Part shown: positions 1 through 6,576 of the stretch, one piece after another
Layout of the letters: every line of letters starts with the position of its first letter
Numbering within the stretch: position 1 is the first letter of the stretch
NCBI GenBank assembly: GCA_029939635.1
Contig: JAOZSN010000065.1
Coordinates: 1 to 8,422 of the forward strand
Source: Deltaproteobacteria bacterium
Lineage (GTDB): Bacteria > Desulfobacterota > Desulfobulbia > Desulfobulbales > SURF-16
DNA length: 8,422 bases
Direction of reading: 5' to 3'
Translations under genes and position numbers: made by a program
Notes under the pieces: model-generated
Told to the model about the DNA's origin: nothing
The model's input: the letters and a program-made list of their open reading frames with translations, nothing else
The model's database searches: none

Positions 1-364
1 GAATCAAACTGAAAAGGCTTTACCCGAAACTTTAGTTTTTACACTGTACTAGGGTTCAATGTCACGTGGAGCCTTGGAAGTTTTTGTACGATCCTCCCCT
101 CTTTTCTTATCGTCAGTTGTTGTAGTAAGGAGTTTTCTCCTGTGGTCACCAGAAAGTGTACCCTTCTGGCTGCAGGTTGAATAAGTGTGGTTGCAGGTTC
201 TATCATGGGCCGCACCTTACATGCCTGGGAATCAGTGTTTTTCCAGCGCTGCTAGCCGTTGGACGAGTTTGGTTTAAAAAGTATTTTTGGCAGAGAGCCG
301 CTCTTTTTGTCGACTAACTGGTCTTCGCAGCGGTTTAAAAAGTTTGCTTATGTGAGGAAGAAGA
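1..364. other. gene-free region upstream of the secreted-protein gene
   Basis: I see no convincing gene here. All frames are broken by stops or lack a start with a ribosome binding site. Small structures are present: a GGAG/CTCC hairpin with a TTTT loop (129-140), a CCAGAA/TTCTGG hairpin (149-169), and a 12-bp direct repeat GGTTTAAAAAGT at 271-282 and 332-343. A weak promoter-like pair, TTGGAC (259-264) and TATTTT (282-287) with a 17-nt spacer, points toward the gene at 365, but each box matches consensus only partly. The region may also hold the 3' UTR of a gene outside the window. Confidence 0.4.
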
Positions 365-1004
365 ATGAAAAAAGTATTGTTACTCTTGAGTCTTTTCCCC
401 CTGTTTCGTGGTCGCCCCGGTTGTTTCTGAGGCTGGTGGACGGTGGAATTCCGGTGGGCGGTGGAATCAATGCCGCACTGATATGGTGGATATCTATGAT
501 ATTTTTGTCCGTTCTCTTGAAGAGGTGGATCTTGATAGTGAGGATATTCAGTTCTTTGTTGGTCTGTTGCCTCGTGGCGCCCGTGTTTTTGTGCAGACCG
601 CCCCTAATGGAACCCGAGTCTTCACCTTTTTGACCCGTAGTCGTTTTGGGTGTATTGCCAAAATTCTGCCCGCTGTACCTGGTGTGAAGCCAGAGTTATA
701 TATGCATATTGAAAATTGCCAGATGAAGCGCATGCGTAAGGATGGCAAGGCTGTGACTAATTATATTATTAATATAATTGAAAAGGCTGATGGCACAGTG
801 GTTAAGGAGTTTAAATCCACATCTACCTGGGTTTTCAACCATGTAGATGATATGGTTGTTGAAACTCCAAGCGGTATGCAATTTGACGATATCTGGCTGG
901 TCGAGACCCATGTGGTCAATACCTCTGGACCTTCCATGGTTCAGTATTATACCGTTGAGGATATCGGTATTGTCGGCAAGCGCAAAGCCACTGTAAGCTG
1001 GTAA
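365..1004 (+). CDS. predicted secreted protein of unknown function, frame broken at a C5 run
   Basis: I do not recognise the family. The best start is the ATG at 365, with a purine-rich GAGGAAG ribosome binding site at 354-360. This frame gives MKKVLLLLSLFPLF, a typical signal peptide beginning, but stops at 428-430 after 21 codons. The long open frame is +1 to it and runs to the stop at 1002-1004; its first usable start, GTG 408, has no ribosome binding site. Skipping one base in the C run 397-401 joins them as MKKVLLLLSLFPCFVVAPVV followed by SEA, a complete signal peptide with a likely cleavage after SEA. The joined product is about 212 residues. The mature part starts with a duplicated GGRWN motif and continues with a mixed alpha/beta-looking, non-repetitive, soluble domain. 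Export to periplasm or outside is inferred. The gene is single and closed by the terminator at 1074-1113. It could be a recent pseudogene, a phase-variable or programmed-shift gene, or a sequencing error. Confidence 0.7.
397..401 (+). other. C5 run where the reading frame shifts
   Basis: The five-C run follows TTTT (393-396). The frame of the signal peptide enters it as TTC-CCC-CTG, and the frame of the protein body leaves it as TGT-TTC-GTG. Loss of one C, or a +1 slip of the ribosome on CCC-C, would fuse both parts in frame. Confidence 0.5.
435..467 (+). repeat. short tandem duplication encoding GGRWN twice
   Basis: GGTGGACGGTGGAAT (435-449) and GGTGGGCGGTGGAAT (453-467) differ at one base and are offset by 18 bp. 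They encode GGRWN-S-GGRWN, placed right after the predicted signal-peptide cleavage site of the secreted protein. Confidence 0.75.
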
Positions 1005-1073
1005 CGTTTGTTTGCTTTAATAGTGTGGTTTTTGGGAGGCTGATCCGAGGGTATCAGTCGCCATGGTAGCAAT

Positions 1074-1113
1074 AAAAAGGGTAGATTTGTGTATAACGGA
1101 TCTACCCTTTTTT
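1074..1113. terminator. bidirectional rho-independent terminator
   Basis: AAAAAGGGTAGAT (1074-1086) and ATCTACCCTTTTT (1100-1112) form a perfect 13-bp stem around a 13-nt loop. A T run ends it on the plus strand, and the A run at 1074-1078 gives a U run for minus-strand transcripts. It lies between the secreted-protein gene (+) and the end of comF (-), so it can end transcription from both sides. Confidence 0.85.
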
Positions 1114-1127
1114 GCGTTCAGCTCAGC

Positions 1128-1907
1128 TCAGTTTCTTTGTATAGCCATGGCTAATGTTACCACCTCTACCTGGCTGGCCCCTGCCTTTTTTAGAATTTTA
1201 GCGCATTCATTAATGGTTGAGCCTGTGGTGAATACATCGTCGACAAGGAGGATTTTGTGGTTGGAGATGATTTCTTTATGAAGGATACTAAAGCTGCCCA
1301 CCACATTCTGCCGCCGTTCTTTTCCGCTAAGGCCGGTCTGGGGTGTAGTTGCTCTGCTGCGCTGCAAGTCATGACAGATCTTGTGGCGCTGATGAGGAAA
1401 GAGAGAGGCAGCCAAAACTGCTGCCTGGTTAAAACCCCGGTGCCGTAGACGGCTGGGGTGGAGGGGTACAGGGATTATGAGGTCTGGTTCGCTGAGGTCG
1501 TGGAGGAGTTCCGAGCGGTGGGCTAGTTCGTTAAAGCTGGCAAGGGCGGTGCGTTGACCCTGGAATTTAAAGGCATGGATCAGTTTGCCCACCTGGTCAG
1601 TATAGGCCAAAAGGGCACGTCCCTTATCAAAATCCCAGGGCTGTTGGCGGCAGATACCGCAAAGATGGTCGCTGTCACTGCCGCTGTCTGGAAAGATGGT
1701 GCCGCAATGGGGGCAGATTGGCCGGTGGAGTAAGGGCAGATCGGGCAGGCATTGCTCGCAGATACGGAGCCTCTGGCGTGTCAAAGGCGCATGGCAGAGC
1801 AGGCAGCGGCATGGAAAACATAAGTTCTCCAGGGTAGTGATCAGTGGCGAGGGATCCTTGCTTTTCCTGGCCAGAAGGGGTATTTTATTGCTTGTTCTCT
1901 TACCCAT
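1128..1907 (-). CDS. comF: ComF family protein (phosphoribosyltransferase fold)
   Basis: This is a 259-residue protein of the ComF/GntX type. The N-terminal third carries Cys pairs typical of a zinc-binding region: C30, C33, C35, C38, C50-x-x-C53, C65-x-x-C68 and C83-x-x-C86. The C-terminal part is a type I phosphoribosyltransferase domain with VPLHPSRLRHRGFNQA (147-162) and the PRPP-binding loop LLVDDVFTTGSTI (220-232). In other bacteria ComF acts in the cytoplasm in uptake of transforming DNA and works with the replication-restart and recombination machinery; no enzymatic substrate is established. The ATG at 1907 is preceded by a modest AAAGGGA at about 8 nt. It stands alone, divergent from the small ORF at 1939 and convergent with the upstream gene. 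Length is near the upper end of the family because of an extra basic N-terminal stretch of about 28 residues. Confidence 0.93.
   Translation of the reverse strand: MGKRTSNKIPLLARKSKDPSPLITTLENLCFPCRCLLCHAPLTRQRLRICEQCLPDLPLLHRPICPHCGTIFPDSGSDSDHLCGICRQQPWDFDKGRALLAYTDQVGKLIHAFKFQGQRTALASFNELAHRSELLHDLSEPDLIIPVPLHPSRLRHRGFNQAAVLAASLFPHQRHKICHDLQRSRATTPQTGLSGKERRQNVVGSFSILHKEIISNHKILLVDDVFTTGSTINECAKILKKAGASQVEVVTLAMAIQRN
1858..1886 (+). promoter_or_regulatory. weak promoter candidate for the small ORF and mtnA
   Basis: TTGCTT (1858-1863) and TATTTT (1881-1886) are separated by 17 nt and point right, inside the start of comF on the other strand. The predicted transcript would begin near 1893, about 46 nt before the ATG at 1939. 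Both boxes match the sigma70 consensus only partly, so this is a suggestion. Confidence 0.25.
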
Positions 1908-1938
1908 TACATCAACGTCCCTTTGCCATTATGTTGCC

Positions 1939-2100
1939 ATGAAGACAGTCCTTTTCATCCTTATCGCTATTATTGCAGGTATTGTCGCCTTTGTGAAGAT
2001 TAAGAACTCTCAGGAGGACGCCTGTATCCCCTGACTGTTGATCTACGGTTCCCTGGGCGCGGGAATAATCACCTATTTTCTCCTGAATAAATTCTTTTAA
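1939..2100 (+). CDS. candidate small membrane selenoprotein with in-frame TGA (CIPU motif)
   Basis: Read through the TGA at 2032-2034, this frame gives a 53-residue protein. Residues 3-20 are a membrane segment starting MKTVLFILIAIIAGIVAF. A short polar part, KIKNSQEDA, follows, then C29-I-P-U32, where U is the TGA codon. A second membrane segment, LLIYGSLGAGIITYFLL, is followed by NKFF and TAA. Stopping at TGA would leave 31 residues and waste the second helix, which is in the same frame. A C-x-x-U pair is a classic redox motif of selenoproteins, and a SECIS-like hairpin lies at the right distance after the TGA. The layout (helix, Cys-rich turn, YG-x-x-G helix) loosely recalls small DUF6132-like membrane proteins; this is a weak resemblance from memory. 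No clear ribosome binding site precedes the ATG. The gene ends 15 nt before mtnA. An antisense frame is also open here, so coding is not proven. Confidence 0.5.
1969..1997 (-). promoter_or_regulatory. promoter candidate for comF
   Basis: On the minus strand TTCACA (1997-1992) and AATAAT (1974-1969) are spaced by 17 nt; each box is one mismatch from the sigma70 consensus. The transcript would start near 1962 and reach the comF ATG at 1907 after about 55 nt. The boxes lie inside the AT-rich first membrane segment of the small ORF on the other strand, so chance similarity is possible. Confidence 0.35.
2032..2073 (+). promoter_or_regulatory. candidate bacterial SECIS element after the TGA
   Basis: Nineteen nt after the TGA a hairpin loop begins. 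The upper stem is GTTCCC (2048-2053) with GGGAAT (2061-2066), six pairs including one G-U, closing a seven-base loop UGGGCGC with G in its second position. Below an asymmetric internal loop, TGAT (2039-2042) pairs with ATCA (2068-2071). A short apical stem with a small G-containing loop, roughly 16-37 nt after the UGA, is what bacterial SelB recognises. I folded this by eye. Confidence 0.45.
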
Positions 2101-2115
2101 CTGTCGTCTCATATT

Positions 2116-3240
2116 ATGCTTGTTAATAACCAGCCGTATCGTACCATCTGGCCCCATCCCAGCCAACCAGCCATAACCCAGATCATTGACCAGCGTTTGC
2201 TGCCCCATGAATTTGTCGTTGTTGACCTCCAGAGTGTTGATGACTTTGCGCGTGCTATCAAGGATATGTATGTCCGTGGGGCCGGGCTTATCGGTGCCAC
2301 GGCAGGATTTGCCATGTATACGGCGGCTTTACAGAGCCGGGATGATCATTTTGATGGGGACATAGTTTGCTATGGAAAACAGCTTGTGGCCACCCGGCCC
2401 ACAGCCACCAATCTGCGCTGGGCTGTAGAGCGGCAACTGGCCGCCTTAGCCGAGATCGCCCATATTGATGATAAGCGTCAGGTTGCCTTTACCCTGGCCT
2501 GCACCATTGCGGATGAAGATGCGCAGTTTTGTAAGCAGATTGGCGAGCATGGTCTGGAGATTATTCGCCAGATCAGTGAGGCCAAGGGGGGAGTGGGTGT
2601 GAATATTCTCACCCACTGTAATGCGGGTTGGCTGGCCTTTGTTGATTATGGTTCTGCTACAGCGCCAATATATGCGGCTCAGGCAGCTGGTATTGATGTT
2701 CATGTCTGGGTAGATGAGACTCGGCCCTGGCTCCAGGGGGCGCGGTTGACGGCCTGGGAGCTGGATCAGCAGGGTGTTGACTATACCCTTATTGCAGATA
2801 ATACTGGTGGGCACCTCATGCAGCATGGCATGGTGGATCTGGTTATAACTGGCACTGATCGCACCACCTATACCGGTGATGTGGCTAATAAGATTGGCAC
2901 CTATTTAAAGGCCCTGGCGGCCCATGATAATGGTGTGCCTTTTTATGTTGCCTTGCCTTCCTCAACCTTTGACTGGCAAATGATCGATGGTGTCGCACAG
3001 ATACCCATTGAACAACGGGATGCTGACGAGGTGAATTTGGTCTCTGGTTTAGGTTCGGATGGGCAGATACATACGGTCAGCGTGCCTCTCGCTGGCACCC
3101 CGGCAGCTAATTACGGTTTTGATGTCACCCCGGCCCGGTTGGTTACGGGTCTCATCACCGAGCGGGGCATAACTCCTGCCAGCAAGGAGGGGGTGCTTTC
3201 CCTGTTTCCCGAGAAAAAGGTGTTAACTGAGGGTATATAA
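2116..3240 (+). CDS. mtnA: S-methyl-5-thioribose-1-phosphate isomerase
   Basis: MtnA converts 5-methylthioribose 1-phosphate to 5-methylthioribulose 1-phosphate in the cytoplasm, a step in salvage of the methylthioadenosine left by polyamine and SAM reactions. The family can also serve 5-deoxyribose disposal. The 374-residue protein shows the eIF2B-alpha-like family motifs: RGAGLIGATAGFA (54-66, where RGAPAIG is usual), ILTHCNAGWLA with the catalytic Cys at 168, DETRPWLQGARLTAWEL (200-216), and ITGTDRTTYTGDVANKIGTY with the catalytic Asp at 248. It is slightly longer than typical members. The ATG at 2116 fits the family N-terminus but has no ribosome binding site; the small ORF ending 15 nt upstream may supply translational coupling. 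No other methionine-salvage gene is in the window, so the rest of the pathway must be elsewhere or absent. Confidence 0.95.
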   Translation: MLVNNQPYRTIWPHPSQPAITQIIDQRLLPHEFVVVDLQSVDDFARAIKDMYVRGAGLIGATAGFAMYTAALQSRDDHFDGDIVCYGKQLVATRPTATNLRWAVERQLAALAEIAHIDDKRQVAFTLACTIADEDAQFCKQIGEHGLEIIRQISEAKGGVGVNILTHCNAGWLAFVDYGSATAPIYAAQAAGIDVHVWVDETRPWLQGARLTAWELDQQGVDYTLIADNTGGHLMQHGMVDLVITGTDRTTYTGDVANKIGTYLKALAAHDNGVPFYVALPSSTFDWQMIDGVAQIPIEQRDADEVNLVSGLGSDGQIHTVSVPLAGTPAANYGFDVTPARLVTGLITERGITPASKEGVLSLFPEKKVLTEGI

Positions 3241-3255
3241 TCGCGCTGAATAGAA

Positions 3256-3333
3256 GAATTAGAAATTAGAAATGAGGAGTTGAGGAAGTTTACTAATGAG
3301 ATAACACCTTAATTTCTAATTCCTAATTTTTTT
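3256..3333. terminator. convergent terminator from an AATTAGAAATTAG-type inverted repeat
   Basis: GAATTAGAAATTA (3256-3268) and TAATTTCTAATTC (3310-3322) are exact reverse complements, 13 bp, separated by 41 nt. A T run (3327-3333) follows on the plus side. The gap between mtnA (+) and the serine hydrolase (-) is only 82 bp and consists almost entirely of this element; the hydrolase stop codon (3325-3323) abuts the right arm. The AT-only stem and long loop make it weaker than the terminator at 1074. The T run is inside the hydrolase coding end. Confidence 0.55.
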
Positions 3334-4432
3334 CATCCCCTCTGAAGGAGGAAAATACCGCATCATGCAGCCGGGGCCGAAAGGCGCGGATTTTATTATT
3401 ATCTGCGTTGGGGTGGATACGGTTGGTGAGCAGTACGACGCCTACCTCCTTGCTGAAATCGAGCCAGAACGAGGTGCCGGAAAATCCCAGGTGGCCACAG
3501 CTCTCTGCTGAGATAAAGCGACCAGCAGCAGAATTTGTCAGGTCAGGGGTGTCAAAGCCCAGACCCCAGCTCTGGGGGCCATGCTGACTTGTCATGGCCT
3601 GTTGCAGCAGGGGGGTGGCGATGGCTGGATGGCTTGCCTGTCTGGTTTTAATCTGCAGTAGCAGCCGCACCAGGTGTAGCACCGCAGGTAAGGTTGCAAA
3701 GAGGCCTGCCTGGCCACAGACCCCTCCCATTGCCCAGCAGTTCTGGTCATGTACCTCCCCGCACAGCAGGGTTTGCCGCCAGGCACACTTCTCGGTGGCA
3801 ACAAATTCTTTTTTGCCATTTTCCTTGGGGCAAAAAAGAATCTTTTTCTCCAGCCCCAGGGGTCTAAAAATAGTCTCGCAGCTGAACTGTTCTAAATCTT
3901 TGCCGCTGAGTTGTCTGATACATTCTCCCAGTAACATGAAGCCGAGATCACTATAGACCTCAAGTTGGTCAGGTGCGGTTTGCAGTGGTTCTGCCAGGAG
4001 CATGGCTAGCAGTGCGTGCTGCCTCTTGGCCCGAGGCAGTTTTGTCAGCTTAAGATAGTAGGGCCGGTGGGCTGGTAGGCCACTGCGGTGACTAAGGAGC
4101 TGGGCCAAGGTTATGTCTCTCTTGTCTGCTGGCACCTCAATCTTAGGGAGTAATTGGGGCAGGGTGGTAGCCAGGGTTATGGTGTCTTGGCTGATCAGGG
4201 CCAGGCATGAGAGGGTGGTAGCAAAGGGTTTGGTCAGGGAGGCCAGGTCAAAGAGAGATGTCTTGCTGACGGGGTGGGTGGTGTACTGATCCAGGTGGCC
4301 AAAATAGAGTTGCTGTTCAGCTGTAGAGGGGGATGTAAAGGTGACGCCAATGGCGGCACCACTGCATATTCCCATGCTCACGGCTTCCTGCCCCAGAGAT
4401 ATGAGGGCGTGGGTCAGTTCATCATGGCGCAT
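3323..4432 (-). CDS. serine hydrolase, class C beta-lactamase family
   Basis: This is a cytoplasmic-looking serine hydrolase of the beta-lactamase/penicillin-binding-protein fold. Counting from the ATG at 4432 it has 369 residues. It has the S65-L-T-K68 nucleophile motif (DLASLTK), the Y160-S-D motif in place of Y-x-N, GEVHDQNCWAMGG (225-237) typical of the CubicO/EstB group, and H314-L-G-F-S-G-T in place of the KTG triad. These residues predict an esterase, peptidase or amidase; true beta-lactam resistance is not implied. No signal peptide is visible, which is odd for an enzyme acting on cell wall. A longer GTG start at 4495 would overlap mreB by 59 bp, so I chose the ATG that lies 4 nt after the mreB stop. 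It has no ribosome binding site, which suggests translational coupling. It is the last gene of the lpxL-mreB operon. Confidence 0.9.
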   Translation of the reverse strand: MRHDELTHALISLGQEAVSMGICSGAAIGVTFTSPSTAEQQLYFGHLDQYTTHPVSKTSLFDLASLTKPFATTLSCLALISQDTITLATTLPQLLPKIEVPADKRDITLAQLLSHRSGLPAHRPYYLKLTKLPRAKRQHALLAMLLAEPLQTAPDQLEVYSDLGFMLLGECIRQLSGKDLEQFSCETIFRPLGLEKKILFCPKENGKKEFVATEKCAWRQTLLCGEVHDQNCWAMGGVCGQAGLFATLPAVLHLVRLLLQIKTRQASHPAIATPLLQQAMTSQHGPQSWGLGFDTPDLTNSAAGRFISAESCGHLGFSGTSFWLDFSKEVGVVLLTNRIHPNADNNKIRAFRPRLHDAVFSSFRGDEKN

Positions 4433-4436
4433 CTGT

Positions 4437-5465
4437 TCAGGGGAGGAGGAAACTGCGGTACTGTTTGGTATTTTCCAGGACAATACCGCAGCCACGCACG
4501 GTGTTAAGTAAGGGGTCGTTGCAGCGTAGGCAAGGCAGTTGGCATTCCTGGCTTAGCATGGTTTCTAGGCCATGAAGCAGAGATCCGCCGCCGCAGAGGA
4601 GCAGGCCATCATTACGGATATCCACCAGGAGTGTTTCTGGCAGGTTGTCAAGTGCCGTATTAATGCCTCGTGCCAATTCATGCAGGGGCTCTTGCAAGGC
4701 TTGGCGCAGGGGTTGCGCCGCAATTTGCAACTCTTTTGGAGTTCCTGTATCCAAGTCTTTGACTGTCAGGGGCATGGTCATGTCAATCTTTGGGCTATCC
4801 CAGGCTGAACCAATGGTTGCCTTGCATTTTTCTGCGGTGACTTCACCTATCTTAGCATTGTGTTCTTCGAGGAGGTAACGGTTAAGAGTCTCGGTAATTT
4901 CATCTCCAGCTTGTTTCAACAGGTCTGAATAGGCGGTGGAACCGTGGAAGAATACGGCAATCTCTGTGGTGCCGCTGCCGATATTCACCAGCATACGGGC
5001 ATGGTTGGCGCGGATGTCAAGTTCTGCCCCAATGGCTGAGGCAATGGGCTCGGCAATGAGTTGCACGCGGCTTCCTCCCACCTTGACAATGGTCTCGCGA
5101 ATTGCCTTTTTGCCAATAGCGCTGATATCAGAGGGGGTAGAGATGAGGACCGTTGGTTTAAGTAGGGCGTAGCCTTTTTTGACCTTTTTGAAGAAGTGGC
5201 GAATCATGGCCTTTGCCATGGTAAAGTCAGCAATGATCCCCCCTTTCAGGGGTCTGATGATTTCAATATGTTGGGGGGTACGGCCTAATAATGCTTGGGC
5301 CTCAGAGCCAACGGCCACCACTTTTTTATCCCAGATGTTCCAGGCAATCAGGGATGGTTCGTTGAGGACGATTCCTTCCCCTCTTAGGTGAATAAGGGTA
5401 TTGGCCGAGCCAAGATCCATGGCGATATGTTTGCCAAAAAGAGCTGGCAGGCTGAAAAGTCCCAT
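4437..5465 (-). CDS. mreB: MreB-like actin homologue, divergent
   Basis: MreB forms membrane-bound filaments that guide the cell-wall elongation machinery. The 342-residue product is full length. Phosphate-1 is IAMDLGSANTLI (14-25), followed by GIVLNEPSLIAW. The catalytic Glu is E139 in AEPIASAIGA. The phosphate-2 loop is LVNIGSGTTEIAV (159-171), then AGDEITETLNRYL, and the adenosine motif is GLLLCGGGSLLHGLE (287-301). Where MreB normally has VDIGGGTTE, this protein has VNIGSGTTE: N161 replaces the conserved Asp and Ser replaces a Gly. The Cys residues and the C-terminal GCGIVLE are also unusual. It is probably a paralogue beside a standard MreB, or a filament with altered ATP turnover. I chose the ATG at 5465, which gives the usual MreB N-terminus; an in-frame TTG at 5501 would add 12 residues. 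No mreC, mreD, pbp2 or rodA follows; instead it lies between an acyltransferase and a serine hydrolase. Confidence 0.9.
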   Translation of the reverse strand: MGLFSLPALFGKHIAMDLGSANTLIHLRGEGIVLNEPSLIAWNIWDKKVVAVGSEAQALLGRTPQHIEIIRPLKGGIIADFTMAKAMIRHFFKKVKKGYALLKPTVLISTPSDISAIGKKAIRETIVKVGGSRVQLIAEPIASAIGAELDIRANHARMLVNIGSGTTEIAVFFHGSTAYSDLLKQAGDEITETLNRYLLEEHNAKIGEVTAEKCKATIGSAWDSPKIDMTMPLTVKDLDTGTPKELQIAAQPLRQALQEPLHELARGINTALDNLPETLLVDIRNDGLLLCGGGSLLHGLETMLSQECQLPCLRCNDPLLNTVRGCGIVLENTKQYRSFLLP

Positions 5466-5513
5466 ATGCTCACTGTACCCGAGGCAACTCGTCCCTGTCA
5501 AATAGGGAAACCG

Positions 5514-6428
5514 TTACTGGTAAAACGGCTCTTCTCCTGGAGGGCGAACCTTGAAGCGTCGGTGAATCCACATATACTGTTCTGGTCGTTCATTGATAAG
5601 TTGCTCAACGACACGGTTCATACGGCTGGCATCATCTGTTTCATCATTTTTGGGGAAGTCTTGGAGGGGCGGGTGGAAGATGAGATCAAAGCCTTTGCCA
5701 AAGGGGCGTTGGTAGCAGGCGCAGGGGATGACCACGGCCTTGGTCAGGGCGGTCATGCGGCCTAATGTGGCATAGGTCAGGGTTTGGATATTGAAAAAAG
5801 GTACAAAAATTCCTTCCTGGTCAGTGGGGCTTTGGTCTGGCAGGTAATAGAATGGGGTTCCCCCCCGGACAAGGCGAAGTAGGGGGCGCAGGGGAATATT
5901 ATGGGGGATGAGTGTGGCGCCGAATCTTTCTCGGGCAGTATGGATCAGGCCATCCAGGGTCTTATTGTGGATGGGTTGGTACATGCTGGCCCCTGGGTAG
6001 TCCAGAGAAAGGCGGACGCCTGCGATATCAAGGCCTAGAAAATGGGGGGCCAGGAGGACAATATTTTTTTGTGCTGCCAGGGCTTGGTCAAGGTGATGGG
6101 CATTATGGATCCGGACAAGGCGGCGGATGCGGTCTCGGCCCGCAAAATAGATTATACCGGCAGACAGAGCATTTTGGCTTAGTTGGCTGAAGTGGTGGCG
6201 GGCCAGGCGATTTACCTTGGCCTTGGATAAGTGTGGAAAGCAACGCGCAATATTTTGCTGGGTAATGTGGCGCCGTGAACCAACGAGCAGATAAAAGAGC
6301 CGTCCTAGTGGTAAAGAGAGAAGCCAGATAACCGGCAGGGGTAGTAGTGCGACAACCCGAAGCAGCAGCAAGCCAAGGTGGGTTGGCCAGGTGCGGGGAT
6401 GGAAGAGAGGCTGGATGTTAGAACTCAT
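5514..6428 (-). CDS. lipid A biosynthesis acyltransferase, LpxL/HtrB family
   Basis: This family adds a secondary acyl chain to the lipid A precursor at the inner face of the cytoplasmic membrane, using acyl-ACP. The 304-residue protein has a hydrophobic N-terminal anchor (about 17-50), the catalytic H-x4-D motif H129-FLGL-D134 in APHFLGLDIAG, MYQPIHNKTLDGLI (149-162), YYLPDQSPTDQEG (194-206) and the C-terminal YMWIHRRFKVRPPGE (285-299). Length and motif order match LpxL/LpxM proteins; I cannot say which acyl position it serves, so I give no symbol. The ATG at 6428 lacks an obvious ribosome binding site. It is the first gene of the minus-strand group with mreB 48 nt downstream. Its presence supports a Gram-negative host with lipid A. 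Confidence 0.92.
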   Translation of the reverse strand: MSSNIQPLFHPRTWPTHLGLLLLRVVALLPLPVIWLLSLPLGRLFYLLVGSRRHITQQNIARCFPHLSKAKVNRLARHHFSQLSQNALSAGIIYFAGRDRIRRLVRIHNAHHLDQALAAQKNIVLLAPHFLGLDIAGVRLSLDYPGASMYQPIHNKTLDGLIHTARERFGATLIPHNIPLRPLLRLVRGGTPFYYLPDQSPTDQEGIFVPFFNIQTLTYATLGRMTALTKAVVIPCACYQRPFGKGFDLIFHPPLQDFPKNDETDDASRMNRVVEQLINERPEQYMWIHRRFKVRPPGEEPFYQ

Positions 6429-6576
6429 GGAGGTCGTGATCTGTGCTCAGGGGACGTGGTTACGTATATTAGCTGGGATGTTGGCAAAGAAACACTATAG
6501 ACAGAAAGTTTCGAGAAGGCTAGGGCTCATTATGACTGCCTGTAGATTTGCCTGTTGGGGCAGGGGATGATTTAGT

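Noticed and set aside
259..633. Plus-strand ORF of 124 residues from TTG 259
   Set aside because: It has no ribosome binding site and overlaps the secreted-protein gene in another frame; its hydrophobic part comes from frame-shifted reading of that gene.
1912..2208. Minus-strand ORF of 98 residues (or 65 from an ATG near 2113) ending 4 nt before the comF start
   Set aside because: It overlaps the start of mtnA in its long form, has no ribosome binding site, and its polar composition is what the complement of a hydrophobic coding stretch gives. It remains the main competitor to the selenoprotein reading.
2446..2826. Minus-strand ORF of 126 residues within mtnA
   Set aside because: It is the shadow of mtnA, whose catalytic motifs are intact on the plus strand.
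4433..4495. Longer GTG start for the serine hydrolase
   Set aside because: It would overlap the mreB end by 59 bp and add a stretch without signal-peptide character; the ATG 4 nt after the mreB stop fits better.
5466..5501. TTG start of mreB, also readable as a TTGACA -35 box on the minus strand
   Set aside because: The added 12 residues do not look like an MreB N-terminus, and no acceptable -10 box lies 17 nt downstream of TTGACA.
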